In this document: one piece after another, positions 1 through 7,379 of the stretch | Position numbering within the stretch: the stretch's first letter is position 1 | Layout: the number at the start of each line of letters is the position of its first letter | NCBI RefSeq assembly: GCF_011603255.1 | Contig: NZ_JAANCM010000022.1 | Span: 1-39,485 of the forward strand | Direction of reading: 5' to 3' | DNA length: 39,485 bases | From: Ferranicluibacter rubi | GTDB lineage: Bacteria > Pseudomonadota > Alphaproteobacteria > Rhizobiales > Rhizobiaceae | Made by a program: the position numbers and the translations under genes | The notes under the pieces: generated by a model | The model's input: the letters and a program-made list of their open reading frames with translations, nothing else | Database searches by the model: none | What the model was told of the DNA's origin: nothing

Positions 1-366
1 CCCCTCCAACCTGCCCCCTCCGGAATCGTCCGAACCCACATCGAAATCGACGGGCGCCTCCACGCCGTCGGCCTGCCGGCGATGCTGCTGGCGGGCTTCG
101 GCTCGGGCAACGGCTCGAACGGCGCAACGCCAGCAACGGCACCGTCCGAAACCGACCCCGCAATCGTCGCCGCACCGATCTCGGGAACGCTACAGGTGTG
201 GAAGGCTGCGGACGGCGCGGAGGTTCAGGAGGGCGATCTCATCGTCGTTCTCGAGGCCATGAAGATGGAAACCCAGGTCACCGCTCATCGCACAGGGCGT
301 CTGCGTATCACGGCCGAACAGGGGACGTATCTGAACGCGGGCACGGCCATCGGCTCGATCAATTGA
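1..366 (+). CDS. Acyl-CoA carboxylase biotin-containing subunit, C-terminal fragment (5' truncated)
   Basis: The reading frame is open from base 1, so this is the 3' end of a longer gene cut by the window edge. The ATG at 82 lies inside it and is not a credible start. About 121 residues remain. The last ~75 form a biotinyl/lipoyl domain with the biotinylation motif E-A-M-K-M-E; the modified lysine is codon 262-264. Before it come a short beta segment (IEIDGRLHAVGLP) and an Ala/Pro/Thr-rich linker, as in the C-termini of fused biotin carboxylase-BCCP subunits of acyl-CoA, methylcrotonyl-CoA or propionyl-CoA carboxylases. In such proteins the domain carries carboxybiotin from the biotin carboxylase to the carboxyltransferase subunit in the cytoplasm. 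The substrate cannot be decided from this fragment. A urea-carboxylase-type protein is a less likely alternative. Confidence 0.85.
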   Translation, partial: PLQPAPSGIVRTHIEIDGRLHAVGLPAMLLAGFGSGNGSNGATPATAPSETDPAIVAAPISGTLQVWKAADGAEVQEGDLIVVLEAMKMETQVTAHRTGRLRITAEQGTYLNAGTAIGSIN

Positions 367-580
367 CCGAAACTCGTTCGCAATAAGCGAGAATTCAGTG
401 AAAACTCGCGCGGGTTCTTACTGCGCGAGGTCAACGGCACAACCTTTAACGCCATCATAAGCAAAGTGCGCCTGAGCGATATTTTCTGTCGCAGCCCCTA
501 TTTTCCCACTCTAAAAACACCCCTTCGCCCAGCATCTTATCAAGCACACTGCCGTAGCATTGACGAATGCCACATTCCGG

Positions 581-618
581 CTTACGACTGACGAAATACA
601 AAATTCGTTAGTCGTAAG
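581..618. promoter_or_regulatory. 38-bp palindrome upstream of tetR: probable TetR operator
   Basis: The left arm CTTACGACTGACGAA (581-595) mirrors the right arm TTCGTTAGTCGTAAG (604-618), with one mismatch in 15 pairs. It ends 11 bp before the ATG of the TetR-family gene at 630. Large palindromes in this position are typical operators of autoregulating TetR repressors, and here it would also control the downstream adaptor and pump genes. The rest of the 367-629 gap holds only a short GC hairpin (arms CTCGCGC at 405-411 and GCGCGAG at 423-429) after the carboxylase gene. It has no T-tract, so it is a weak terminator candidate. Confidence 0.75.
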
Positions 619-629
619 GTCTTGGCAAC

Positions 630-1235
630 ATGAGCATGGAAACGATCGAGATCGATAGCGCGCGGCAGGATACCGTCATGCGCATTCTCGATGCCGCCGA
701 GACGCTGTTCCGGCATTACGGATACAGCAAGACCAACGTCGCCGACATTGCGCGCGAACTCAGCATGTCAACAGCCAATATCTATCGTTTCTTCGCCTCG
801 AAGGTCGAGATCCATCAGGCGCTCTGCAGCCGCATGCTGGGGGCCAGCTATGATCTGGCGCTGCGCAGCGCTGCCTTGCCCTTGAGCGCGAGTGAACGGC
901 TGCGCCGATATGCGCTCGATCAGCACCGCCAGACCATGGAAACCATGATGGACGAGGAAAAAGTCCATGAGATGGTCATCGTCGCCATAGAGCGCGACTG
1001 GCATGTCATCGAACGACACATCGATCGCCTCAACGACTTGGTCGCAAGCGTTATCGCCGAAGGCATCGCTGCCGGAGAGTTTCTGGATCAAGACCCGCAT
1101 ATCGCGGCCAAGTGTTTCGGCGCAGCCACCGTGACGCTCTGTCATCCGCAGATGGCGGCTCAGTGTGTTGCGAAGGAAAATCGCGCCCAGCCGGAAGATC
1201 TCGTCGATTTCGCGGTCCGAGCGCTGAAGCCATGA
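630..1235 (+). CDS. TetR/AcrR-family transcriptional repressor of the adjacent RND pump
   Basis: A 201-residue protein of normal length for TetR regulators. Residues ~14-60 form the helix-turn-helix: an opening helix (ILDAAETLFRHYGYSKTNVADIAREL) followed by S-T-A-N-I-Y-R-F-F, the classic TetR recognition helix. The remaining ~140 residues are the helical ligand-binding/dimerisation domain, which varies too much to predict a ligand. The gene is the first of a co-directional tetR-adaptor-RND set. Its TGA lies 68 bp before the adaptor ATG, and the palindrome at 581-618 is the obvious operator, so autoregulation together with the pump genes is inferred. The start at 630 (MSMETIE) could instead be the ATG two codons later. 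Confidence 0.9.
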   Translation: MSMETIEIDSARQDTVMRILDAAETLFRHYGYSKTNVADIARELSMSTANIYRFFASKVEIHQALCSRMLGASYDLALRSAALPLSASERLRRYALDQHRQTMETMMDEEKVHEMVIVAIERDWHVIERHIDRLNDLVASVIAEGIAAGEFLDQDPHIAAKCFGAATVTLCHPQMAAQCVAKENRAQPEDLVDFAVRALKP

Positions 1236-1303
1236 CCGACCTTCACGACCACGCCGACGCGGAACACCGGACCGCACGCCCCACACGCAACAGGAATACG
1301 ACC

Positions 1304-2452
1304 ATGTCGAAACCATTCGCCCCAGCGACCCGCCACGCGGCCATGATCGCTCTGGTCGCAGCAACGGGTTTGCTTCTTGCAGGATGCTCCGAGGAGAAGG
1401 CAGAGGTGAAGGCGGAGGTGGTACGCCCGGTGCGGGTGATGACCGTGGCGCAAAACCAGACCAGCCGCACGCTGGACTATTCTGGCTCCGTCCGGGCGCG
1501 CACGGAAACCGCCCTAGGCTTCCGTGTGGCCGGCAAGGTGACGGAGCGTCTCGTGGATGTCGGAGATCATGTGCAGAAGGGAGAGATCCTTGCCCGCATC
1601 GACACCACGGATTACGCCCTGTCCGTGCGCTCGGCAGAGGCCAATCTTTCTGCCGCCGAACGACAGGTCGAGACGGCGGAACTCTCCCGCAAGCGCGCCG
1701 AGGATCTGTTTGCGGCTCAGGTCTCTCCCAAGTCTCAGCTAGAACAGACGCAACTGACCTATAATCAGGCGGTCTCCACCCGCGATTCCGCCCGCTCCGC
1801 GCTTGAGCAGGCGCAAAACCAGGTTTCCTACGGCGCGCTACCGGCCGATCGTGACGGGATCGTCACCGCTGTCGATGCTGAGGTCGGACAGGTGGTTGCG
1901 GCGGGAACGCCGGTCCTCACCGTTGCGGCCGATGGCGAGAAGGAAGTTCTCGTCGGCGTGCCCGAGACGGATATCTTCGCCTTTACGCCGGGCAAGACGG
2001 TCGATGTCACGCTCTGGTCGAGCGCCGGCCTGACGCTGCCGGGCAAGGTCCGCGAGGTCGCCGGCAGCGCCGATGCCCGTTCGCGCACGTTTGCGGTCCG
2101 TATCAGCCTGCCGGAAAACGAGCGCGTTCGCCTTGGCATGACGGCATCGGTCACGGCTGCGCAGGAGAACGGCCCTGCCCTCGTCTCCGTGCCGTTGAGT
2201 GCGCTCGCCAAGGACGGCGACAAGACGCTTGTCTGGATGGTCGATGCGGAGACGGAAACCGTGCATGCACGGCCCGTCTCGGTCGCCGATTTCACCGGCG
2301 TCTCCGTCCGCATCGCCGATGGCCTGAAGCCGGGCGACATCGTCGTAACGGCCGGCACGCAGTTCATGCGCGAAGACCTGAAGGTGAAACTGCCGAACGA
2401 GGCACTGGCCCATCAGGCCAGCGCGGAGGGATCGGCCGCAGCCACCCGCTGA
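1304..2452 (+). CDS. RND efflux periplasmic adaptor subunit (HlyD/AcrA family lipoprotein)
   Basis: A 382-residue membrane fusion protein that would link the inner-membrane RND pump encoded next to it with an outer-membrane channel. The N-terminus is a lipoprotein signal (LLLAGC; the Cys is the predicted lipidation site). It is followed by a barrel-sandwich strand ending in VGDHVQKGEILARID, an alpha-hairpin coiled coil rich in A/E/R/Q (about residues 95-165), the second lipoyl half (PADRDGIVTAVDAEVGQVVAAGTPVLTVA) and beta-barrel/membrane-proximal domains. The start at 1304 is chosen because AGGAA lies 7 nt upstream and the signal peptide begins properly there. An upstream in-frame ATG at 1232 overlaps the tetR stop as ATGA, but would add a non-hydrophobic extension before the signal peptide. 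Confidence 0.92.
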   Translation: MSKPFAPATRHAAMIALVAATGLLLAGCSEEKAEVKAEVVRPVRVMTVAQNQTSRTLDYSGSVRARTETALGFRVAGKVTERLVDVGDHVQKGEILARIDTTDYALSVRSAEANLSAAERQVETAELSRKRAEDLFAAQVSPKSQLEQTQLTYNQAVSTRDSARSALEQAQNQVSYGALPADRDGIVTAVDAEVGQVVAAGTPVLTVAADGEKEVLVGVPETDIFAFTPGKTVDVTLWSSAGLTLPGKVREVAGSADARSRTFAVRISLPENERVRLGMTASVTAAQENGPALVSVPLSALAKDGDKTLVWMVDAETETVHARPVSVADFTGVSVRIADGLKPGDIVVTAGTQFMREDLKVKLPNEALAHQASAEGSAAATR

Positions 2453-2549
2453 TCGCTTTCGCAAGACTGCATCGAGCATAACGAACCCCAGCCGAAACGC
2501 CTGGCCCCGCCTCTTACCACGCGCTGGCAACCGACAACGGAACGACGTC

Positions 2550-5500
2550 ATGATGTCCACAGGTCCCTTTTCCGGCCCGAAGAACGGCTCCCCGAGCGTT
2601 TCCGACGACCGGCTATCGTCCGGCGCAAGCGGTCGTCAGCGGTTCAATCTCTCGCGCTGGGCCATCGGCCATCCGAGCATCGCGCGCTTCCTGTTCGGGC
2701 TGATCATTCTCTCCGGCGTGTTCGGCCTCATGAATATGGGCCAGAAGGAAGATCCCGACTTCACATTCCGCGTCATGGTCATCCAGGCGCTCTGGCCCGG
2801 CGCCTCGATCGAGGACATGCAGGACCAGGTGGTGAACAAGATCGAGCGCAAACTGCAGGAAACCCCGCATCTCGACTTCGTGCGCTCGTACAGCCGTGCG
2901 GGAAGCACCATCATCACGCTGCAGGTGAAAGGCGATACAAATGCCCAGCAGGTCGCCGACGCCTTCTATCAAGTGCGCAAGAAGGTCGGCGACATCCGCT
3001 CCGAGTTGCCGTCCGGCATCGTCGGCCCCTTCTTCAACGATGAATTCGGCGATACGTTCATTACGCTTCACGCCCTGATGGGCAACGGCTACAGTTTTCC
3101 CGAGCTCAAGAGCTACGCCATCAAGGCGCGCGATATGCTCCTCTCGACGCCCGGCGTGGAGAAGGCCCTCATCATCGGCGACCAGCCGGAAAAAATCTTC
3201 ATAGACGTCTCCTCCAAGGCGCTCGCCGAACGCGGACTAACGCTGAACGATCTTCGGGATACGCTGGCGGGACAGAACGCGATCGATCCGGCCGGAAATG
3301 TCGATACAGGGGACCGCTCCGTGCGCATCTCCGTCGAGGGCGACGTTCGCAAGGTCGAGGACATCCAGAACCTGCGCCTGCGGTCAGGCGACCAGGTCAC
3401 GCGCCTCGGCGATATCGCAGCGGTGACGTCGGGCCTGGAGGATCCCTTTGCCCGCAAGTACCGGGTCAACGGGCAGGACAGCGTTCAGCTCGGCGTGGTC
3501 ATGGCCAAGGGCTTCAACGTCATCGACGTGGGCAAGGCCGTGGAGGCGACCTATGCGCGTTTCGAGGCATCGCTGCCCTACGGTGTCGAGATCGAGCAGA
3601 TTTCCAACCAGCCGGAGGTGGTGAACGAGGCCGTCGGAGAGTTCATGAAGGCACTGGCGGAAGCCCTGATCATCGTCCTCGTCGTGTCGTTCCTCTCGAT
3701 CGGCTGGCGCTCGGGTCTGGTCATCGCCATCGCCATTCCGCTCGTCCTCGCCGCCACCTTCGCCATCATGTACGAGATCGGCATCGATCTCCAACGCATC
3801 TCGCTCGGCGCCCTCATCATTGCTCTCGGGCTTCTGGTCGATGATGCCATGATCGTCGTCGAACTGATGGAACGCAAACTGGACGAGGGGCTCGTCAAGA
3901 TCGAGGCGGCGAGCTTTGCCTACTCCTCGACCGCCTTTCCCATGCTCACCGGCACGCTGATCACCACGGCAGGCTTCATCCCGGTCGGGTTTGCTGCCTC
4001 GACTGCCGGCGAATACGTCCGTTCGCTCTTTTACGTCGTCGGCATCGCGCTGGTGGTTTCCTGGTTCGTGGCGGTCTATTTCACGCCCTGGCTCGGCTAC
4101 ATGATCCTGAAGCAGCGTAGCCACGCCGGCGGGCACCATGACGTCTTCGATACGCGGTTCTACCGGCGCCTGCGTGCCACCGTCAGCTGGAGCGTGCGCC
4201 ATCGCCTGATCGTCATCGCGCTGACGCTTGGCACGTTCGTCACCAGCCTGTGGGCCTTCCAGTTCATCCCGCAGAACTTCTTCCCCCAATCCTCCCGTCC
4301 GGAAATCATGGTCGATCTCTGGCTGCCAGAGGGTACGAGCATCAAGGACGTCGAGGCCCAGACCAAGGCAATGGAAGCCCGTATTATGGAGGATCCAGAT
4401 AAGCGGTTCGTCGCAAGCTATATCGGCGAAGGCGCACCCCGCTTCTTCCTGCCGCTCGACCAGCAGCTTCGCAATCCGAACTTCGCCCAGCTCCTCGTCA
4501 TGGCCAACGACGAACCGGCGCGCGAACGCCTGATCCTGAAGCTGCGCGACATTCTTGCCAGCGACTTTCCCGCGATCCGGTCCAAGGTCGATCGCCTCTT
4601 CCTCGGCCCGCCGACCGGATGGCCCGTGCAGATGCGCGTCAGCGGCTCGGATAGGGCTGAAGTGCGCCGCATTGCAGACGAGGTGAAGAAGCGGTTCCAA
4701 AACAATCCGATGCTCGGTGCCGTCCATGACGATTGGCTGGAGCCCGTGCCCGCCATGCGCCTGATCGTCGATCAGGACCGCGCCCGCGCGCTCGGCGTGA
4801 CCTCCCAGCGCATCCGCCAGATGCTGCAGACCACAACGAATGGCGCACCGCTCGGCGATTTCCGCGATGGCGAGGAAACCATTTCGATCGTCGCGCGCGA
4901 ACCGGACGAAAACCGGAAGCTGCTGTCGGCCGTGAATTCCGTCTATATCCCGACCGATTTCGGCGGATTCATCCCGCTCTCGCAGATCGCCAAGGTCGTT
5001 CCGGTGCTCGAACAGGGCGTCGTCTGGCGGCGCGACCGGCTGCCCACCATCACCGTGCGCGGTACCCTGCCCGACGGCGTGCAGCCGAACGATGTGGTGA
5101 GCCAGATGTATGCCGGCATGCAGGATCTGCGCGACGGCCTGGCGCCCGGCTATAAGGTGGAAATCCAGGGCGGTGCCGAAGATGCGGCGGAAAGCCAAGC
5201 CTCGATTGCGGCCAAGGCGCCGATCATGCTGATGATCATCGTCATCCTGCTGATGATCCAGCTGCAGCACTTCGGCAAGGCCATGCTGGTGCTCGCCACG
5301 GGTCCGCTCGGCATCATCGGCGCCAGCGCGGCGCTGCTGATCAGCGGCGCTCCCTTCGGCTTCGTCGCCATTCTCGGCGTCATCGCGCTGCTCGGCATCA
5401 TCATCCGAAACTCGATCATCCTCATCGACCAGATCGATCAGGACATCGCGGCTGGCATGAACCGGATGGATGCGATCATCGGCGGTGCCGTTCTACGTTT

Positions 5501-5756
5501 CCGCCCGATCATGCTGACGGCGCTGACGGCGGTTCTCGCGCTGATCCCGATCTCACGCGGCGTCTTCTGGGGCCCCCTCGCCTACGCCATGATGGGCGGG
5601 ATCCTCGTGGCGACGGTCCTGACCATCTTCGTGCTGCCGGCAGCCTACGCCCTGTTCTTCGGCCGCGATCCGAAGCAGGCAAAGCCGGCGCCCGAGCAGG
5701 AGACAGAAGGCCGCCCGGACGATCTCAAGGAAATGCCGGCTCTTGCGGCGGAGTGA
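2550..5756 (+). CDS. RND efflux pump, inner-membrane permease (AcrB/TriC-like)
   Basis: A 1068-residue protein, the usual length of hydrophobe/amphiphile RND transporters. TM1 begins near residue 43. The porter-domain segment with K-E-D-P-D-F-T and W-P-G-A-S is typical of the TriC/VexF-like branch rather than AcrB/MexB proper. TM4 carries the proton-relay Asp pair D431-D432 in GLLVDDAMIVVEL. The two halves repeat the TM/porter arrangement, and the C-terminal TM bundle (about residues 890-1040) is intact. The gene is 97 bp downstream of the adaptor and surely works with it. No TolC-type channel is encoded in the window, so the pump must use one encoded elsewhere. The substrate is unknown. Confidence 0.95.
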   Translation: MMSTGPFSGPKNGSPSVSDDRLSSGASGRQRFNLSRWAIGHPSIARFLFGLIILSGVFGLMNMGQKEDPDFTFRVMVIQALWPGASIEDMQDQVVNKIERKLQETPHLDFVRSYSRAGSTIITLQVKGDTNAQQVADAFYQVRKKVGDIRSELPSGIVGPFFNDEFGDTFITLHALMGNGYSFPELKSYAIKARDMLLSTPGVEKALIIGDQPEKIFIDVSSKALAERGLTLNDLRDTLAGQNAIDPAGNVDTGDRSVRISVEGDVRKVEDIQNLRLRSGDQVTRLGDIAAVTSGLEDPFARKYRVNGQDSVQLGVVMAKGFNVIDVGKAVEATYARFEASLPYGVEIEQISNQPEVVNEAVGEFMKALAEALIIVLVVSFLSIGWRSGLVIAIAIPLVLAATFAIMYEIGIDLQRISLGALIIALGLLVDDAMIVVELMERKLDEGLVKIEAASFAYSSTAFPMLTGTLITTAGFIPVGFAASTAGEYVRSLFYVVGIALVVSWFVAVYFTPWLGYMILKQRSHAGGHHDVFDTRFYRRLRATVSWSVRHRLIVIALTLGTFVTSLWAFQFIPQNFFPQSSRPEIMVDLWLPEGTSIKDVEAQTKAMEARIMEDPDKRFVASYIGEGAPRFFLPLDQQLRNPNFAQLLVMANDEPARERLILKLRDILASDFPAIRSKVDRLFLGPPTGWPVQMRVSGSDRAEVRRIADEVKKRFQNNPMLGAVHDDWLEPVPAMRLIVDQDRARALGVTSQRIRQMLQTTTNGAPLGDFRDGEETISIVAREPDENRKLLSAVNSVYIPTDFGGFIPLSQIAKVVPVLEQGVVWRRDRLPTITVRGTLPDGVQPNDVVSQMYAGMQDLRDGLAPGYKVEIQGGAEDAAESQASIAAKAPIMLMIIVILLMIQLQHFGKAMLVLATGPLGIIGASAALLISGAPFGFVAILGVIALLGIIIRNSIILIDQIDQDIAAGMNRMDAIIGGAVLRFRPIMLTALTAVLALIPISRGVFWGPLAYAMMGGILVATVLTIFVLPAAYALFFGRDPKQAKPAPEQETEGRPDDLKEMPALAAE

Positions 5757-5765
5757 CACGATAAA

Positions 5766-5788
5766 TGTGGCTGCCTTTGGCAGCCGCG
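5766..5788. terminator. Short hairpin between convergent genes, possible terminator
   Basis: GGCTGCC (5769-5775), loop TTT, GGCAGCC (5779-5785) form a perfect 7-bp stem in the 36-bp gap between the converging RND pump and cytochrome c genes. It has no strong T-tract on either strand, so it is a modest candidate for a shared terminator. Confidence 0.45.
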
Positions 5789-5792
5789 TTCG

Positions 5793-6176
5793 TCACGGGA
5801 ACGTCTTGAGATACGCGATGACGTCGCGGATCTCCGCCTCGCTCCACAGGCCCCAGAAACGCATGCTCGTGCCCGGCACTTTCTTCTTCGGGCTGTAGAG
5901 AAAAGCGGCGAGCGCCTCGTCGTCCCAGACGAGACCTGCGGCGCCCGCGTCCGTCATCGCCTGTGAATATCGGAAATCCGGCACCGCGCCCGCCTTCCGC
6001 CCGAAGATGCCCTTCAGATGGGGGCCGTACTTGTTCGTCTCGGCATCCGGCACGTGACAGGAGGCGCAGGTCTGGAAGATCCGACGGCCGTGATCGATGT
6101 CTTCCGCATGTGCAACCGGTGCCGCGATCAGGCACATTGCAGACAGCAGAATGGTGGCGGGTGGAAAAGCGCGCAT
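5793..6176 (-). CDS. Class I c-type cytochrome (cytochrome c2/c550-like), exported
   Basis: A 127-residue protein with an N-terminal signal peptide (cleavage after the A-H-A near residue 24). The haem attachment motif C37-A-S-C40-H41 is followed by Y-G-P-H-L-K-G-I-F-G-R-K-A-G, the hallmark of the mitochondrial-cytochrome-c/c2 subfamily. The likely distal haem ligand is M105 in VPGTSMRFWG. It would be a soluble periplasmic electron carrier. The start at 6176 is preferred because GGAG lies about 6-9 nt upstream and the signal peptide starts there; an upstream extension to 6329 reads into non-coding sequence. It is divergent from the stress-promoter membrane protein gene at 6412 and convergent with the RND pump. 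No oxidase or reductase partner is nearby. Confidence 0.92.
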   Translation of the reverse strand: MRAFPPATILLSAMCLIAAPVAHAEDIDHGRRIFQTCASCHVPDAETNKYGPHLKGIFGRKAGAVPDFRYSQAMTDAGAAGLVWDDEALAAFLYSPKKKVPGTSMRFWGLWSEAEIRDVIAYLKTFP

Positions 6177-6344
6177 GCTGTCACTCCAGATCGCATGATG
6201 GTGTTGAACGCGACACGCTTTCTCGATGATCGAAGGCCGAGGTCGCAAACCGCCGTAACCATTAATGAACAATGGAGATTTCGAGAATACCCGCCTCCGA
6301 TCCCGACGAAAAACGCTCCATATGTTCATGTTTTTCTAATGTCT

Positions 6345-6369
6345 GGAACTTGTTGCGAAATCTTGCGTT
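6345..6369 (+). promoter_or_regulatory. EcfG/RpoE2-type general stress promoter
   Basis: GGAAC at 6345-6349, then exactly 16 nt, then CGTT at 6366-6369, matches the alphaproteobacterial general-stress sigma factor consensus GGAAC-N16/17-CGTT. It sits 43 bp upstream of the ATG at 6412 and points at that gene. The rest of the 235-bp gap toward the cytochrome gene shows no other clear signal. Confidence 0.65.
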
Positions 6370-6411
6370 CTTCGACCGCTCGCACGTCTGCGATACGATC
6401 TAAAGGACCCG

Positions 6412-7314
6412 ATGATCATGACAATCCCAGCTTCTCCCTATCGTCCGACCGAAACCGTCTACGGTGGTGTGCCTTCAGTAACTGCGTCTTTGCACAAAGT
6501 ATCCTGGGGTTCCATCTTCGCCGGTGTCGCACTGGCACTTGCCGTTCAGTTTCTCCTCAATCTGCTTGGCGTCGGCATCGGCGCTGCCGTGATCGATCCT
6601 GCACAGTACGATAATCCTCAGGCAAGCACCTTCTCCATCGCCGGCGGCGCGTGGTTTGTGGTCTCTGGCATCATCGCTTCGTTTGTCGGTGGCTATGTCG
6701 CAAGCCGTCTTTCGGGTCGCGCCAGCAAGTCGACCGGTGGCTACCATGGTGTTACCGCCTGGGCTGTGACTGCTCTCGTCGTTCTCTACCTGCTGACCAC
6801 GTCGGTCGGCGCGATCGTCGGCGGTGCCTTTAACGGCATTTCCAGCGTCGTCGGTGGTGTTAGCCGTACGGCTGCCACAGCTGCAACAACTGCGGCACCG
6901 GCACTTTCCGACGTTACCAACCCGATGGCCGGCATCGAGCAGCAGATCCGCAATACGACGGGCAATGACCCGCAGGCCCTGCAGAACGCAGCCGTATCCG
7001 CCATCCAGGCTGTCGTCACCGGCGACGAAGCTAGCGCCGAAGAAGCCCGCACCCGTGCTGCCGAAGCTCTGGCCCGCGCTCAGAACATCCCGGTCGATCA
7101 GGCTCGCACCCAGGTTCAGCAGTATGAGCAGACCTATCGCCAGAACATGGAAGCTGCCAAGCAGCAGGCTATCGACGCCGCTCAGACTGCAACGGCTGCC
7201 GTATCGACAGGCGCCATTCTCGGCTTCATCGCTCTCGTCCTCGGCGCCATTGCAGCCTGGTTCGGCGGCGTTGCTGGAACCAAGCGCGATCTGGACGACG
7301 TCCGCGCCGTATAA
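6412..7314 (+). CDS. Membrane protein of unknown function, stress-promoter controlled
   Basis: A 300-residue protein not assigned to a characterised family. An N-terminal ~25-residue polar tail is followed by hydrophobic segments at roughly residues 30-50 (SIFAGVALALAVQFLLNLLGVG), 78-98 (VVSGIIASFVGGYVASRL) and 117-140 (AWAVTALVVLYLLTTSVGAIVGG). Then comes a ~110-residue Ala/Gln/Glu/Arg-rich helical region (about 150-255) and a final C-terminal membrane segment (GAILGFIALVLGAIAAWFGG). The helical stretch may form a coiled coil. AAAGGA lies just upstream of the ATG at 6412; the ATG at 6418 is an alternative. The EcfG-type promoter upstream suggests a general stress envelope protein, but no biochemical role can be read from the sequence. 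A strong terminator follows. Confidence 0.8.
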   Translation: MIMTIPASPYRPTETVYGGVPSVTASLHKVSWGSIFAGVALALAVQFLLNLLGVGIGAAVIDPAQYDNPQASTFSIAGGAWFVVSGIIASFVGGYVASRLSGRASKSTGGYHGVTAWAVTALVVLYLLTTSVGAIVGGAFNGISSVVGGVSRTAATAATTAAPALSDVTNPMAGIEQQIRNTTGNDPQALQNAAVSAIQAVVTGDEASAEEARTRAAEALARAQNIPVDQARTQVQQYEQTYRQNMEAAKQQAIDAAQTATAAVSTGAILGFIALVLGAIAAWFGGVAGTKRDLDDVRAV

Positions 7315-7340
7315 ATCCGGCTAACGATATCCGAAACATA

Positions 7341-7368
7341 AAGCCGCCGGTCGCAAGACCGGCGGCTT
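7341..7368. terminator. Strong bidirectional terminator hairpin
   Basis: AAGCCGCCGGTC, loop GCAA (7353-7356), GACCGGCGGCTT: a perfect 12-bp stem in the gap between the converging membrane protein and HWE kinase genes. The stem ends in AA/TT, so a short U-run follows in either direction. Confidence 0.85.
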
Positions 7369-7379
7369 TGTCGTGTCTG

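Noticed and set aside
3384-5270. Long open frame on the - strand opposite the first RND pump
   Set aside because: Composition is dominated by H/D/R/G typical of antisense reading of a GC-rich membrane protein gene. No motif seen.
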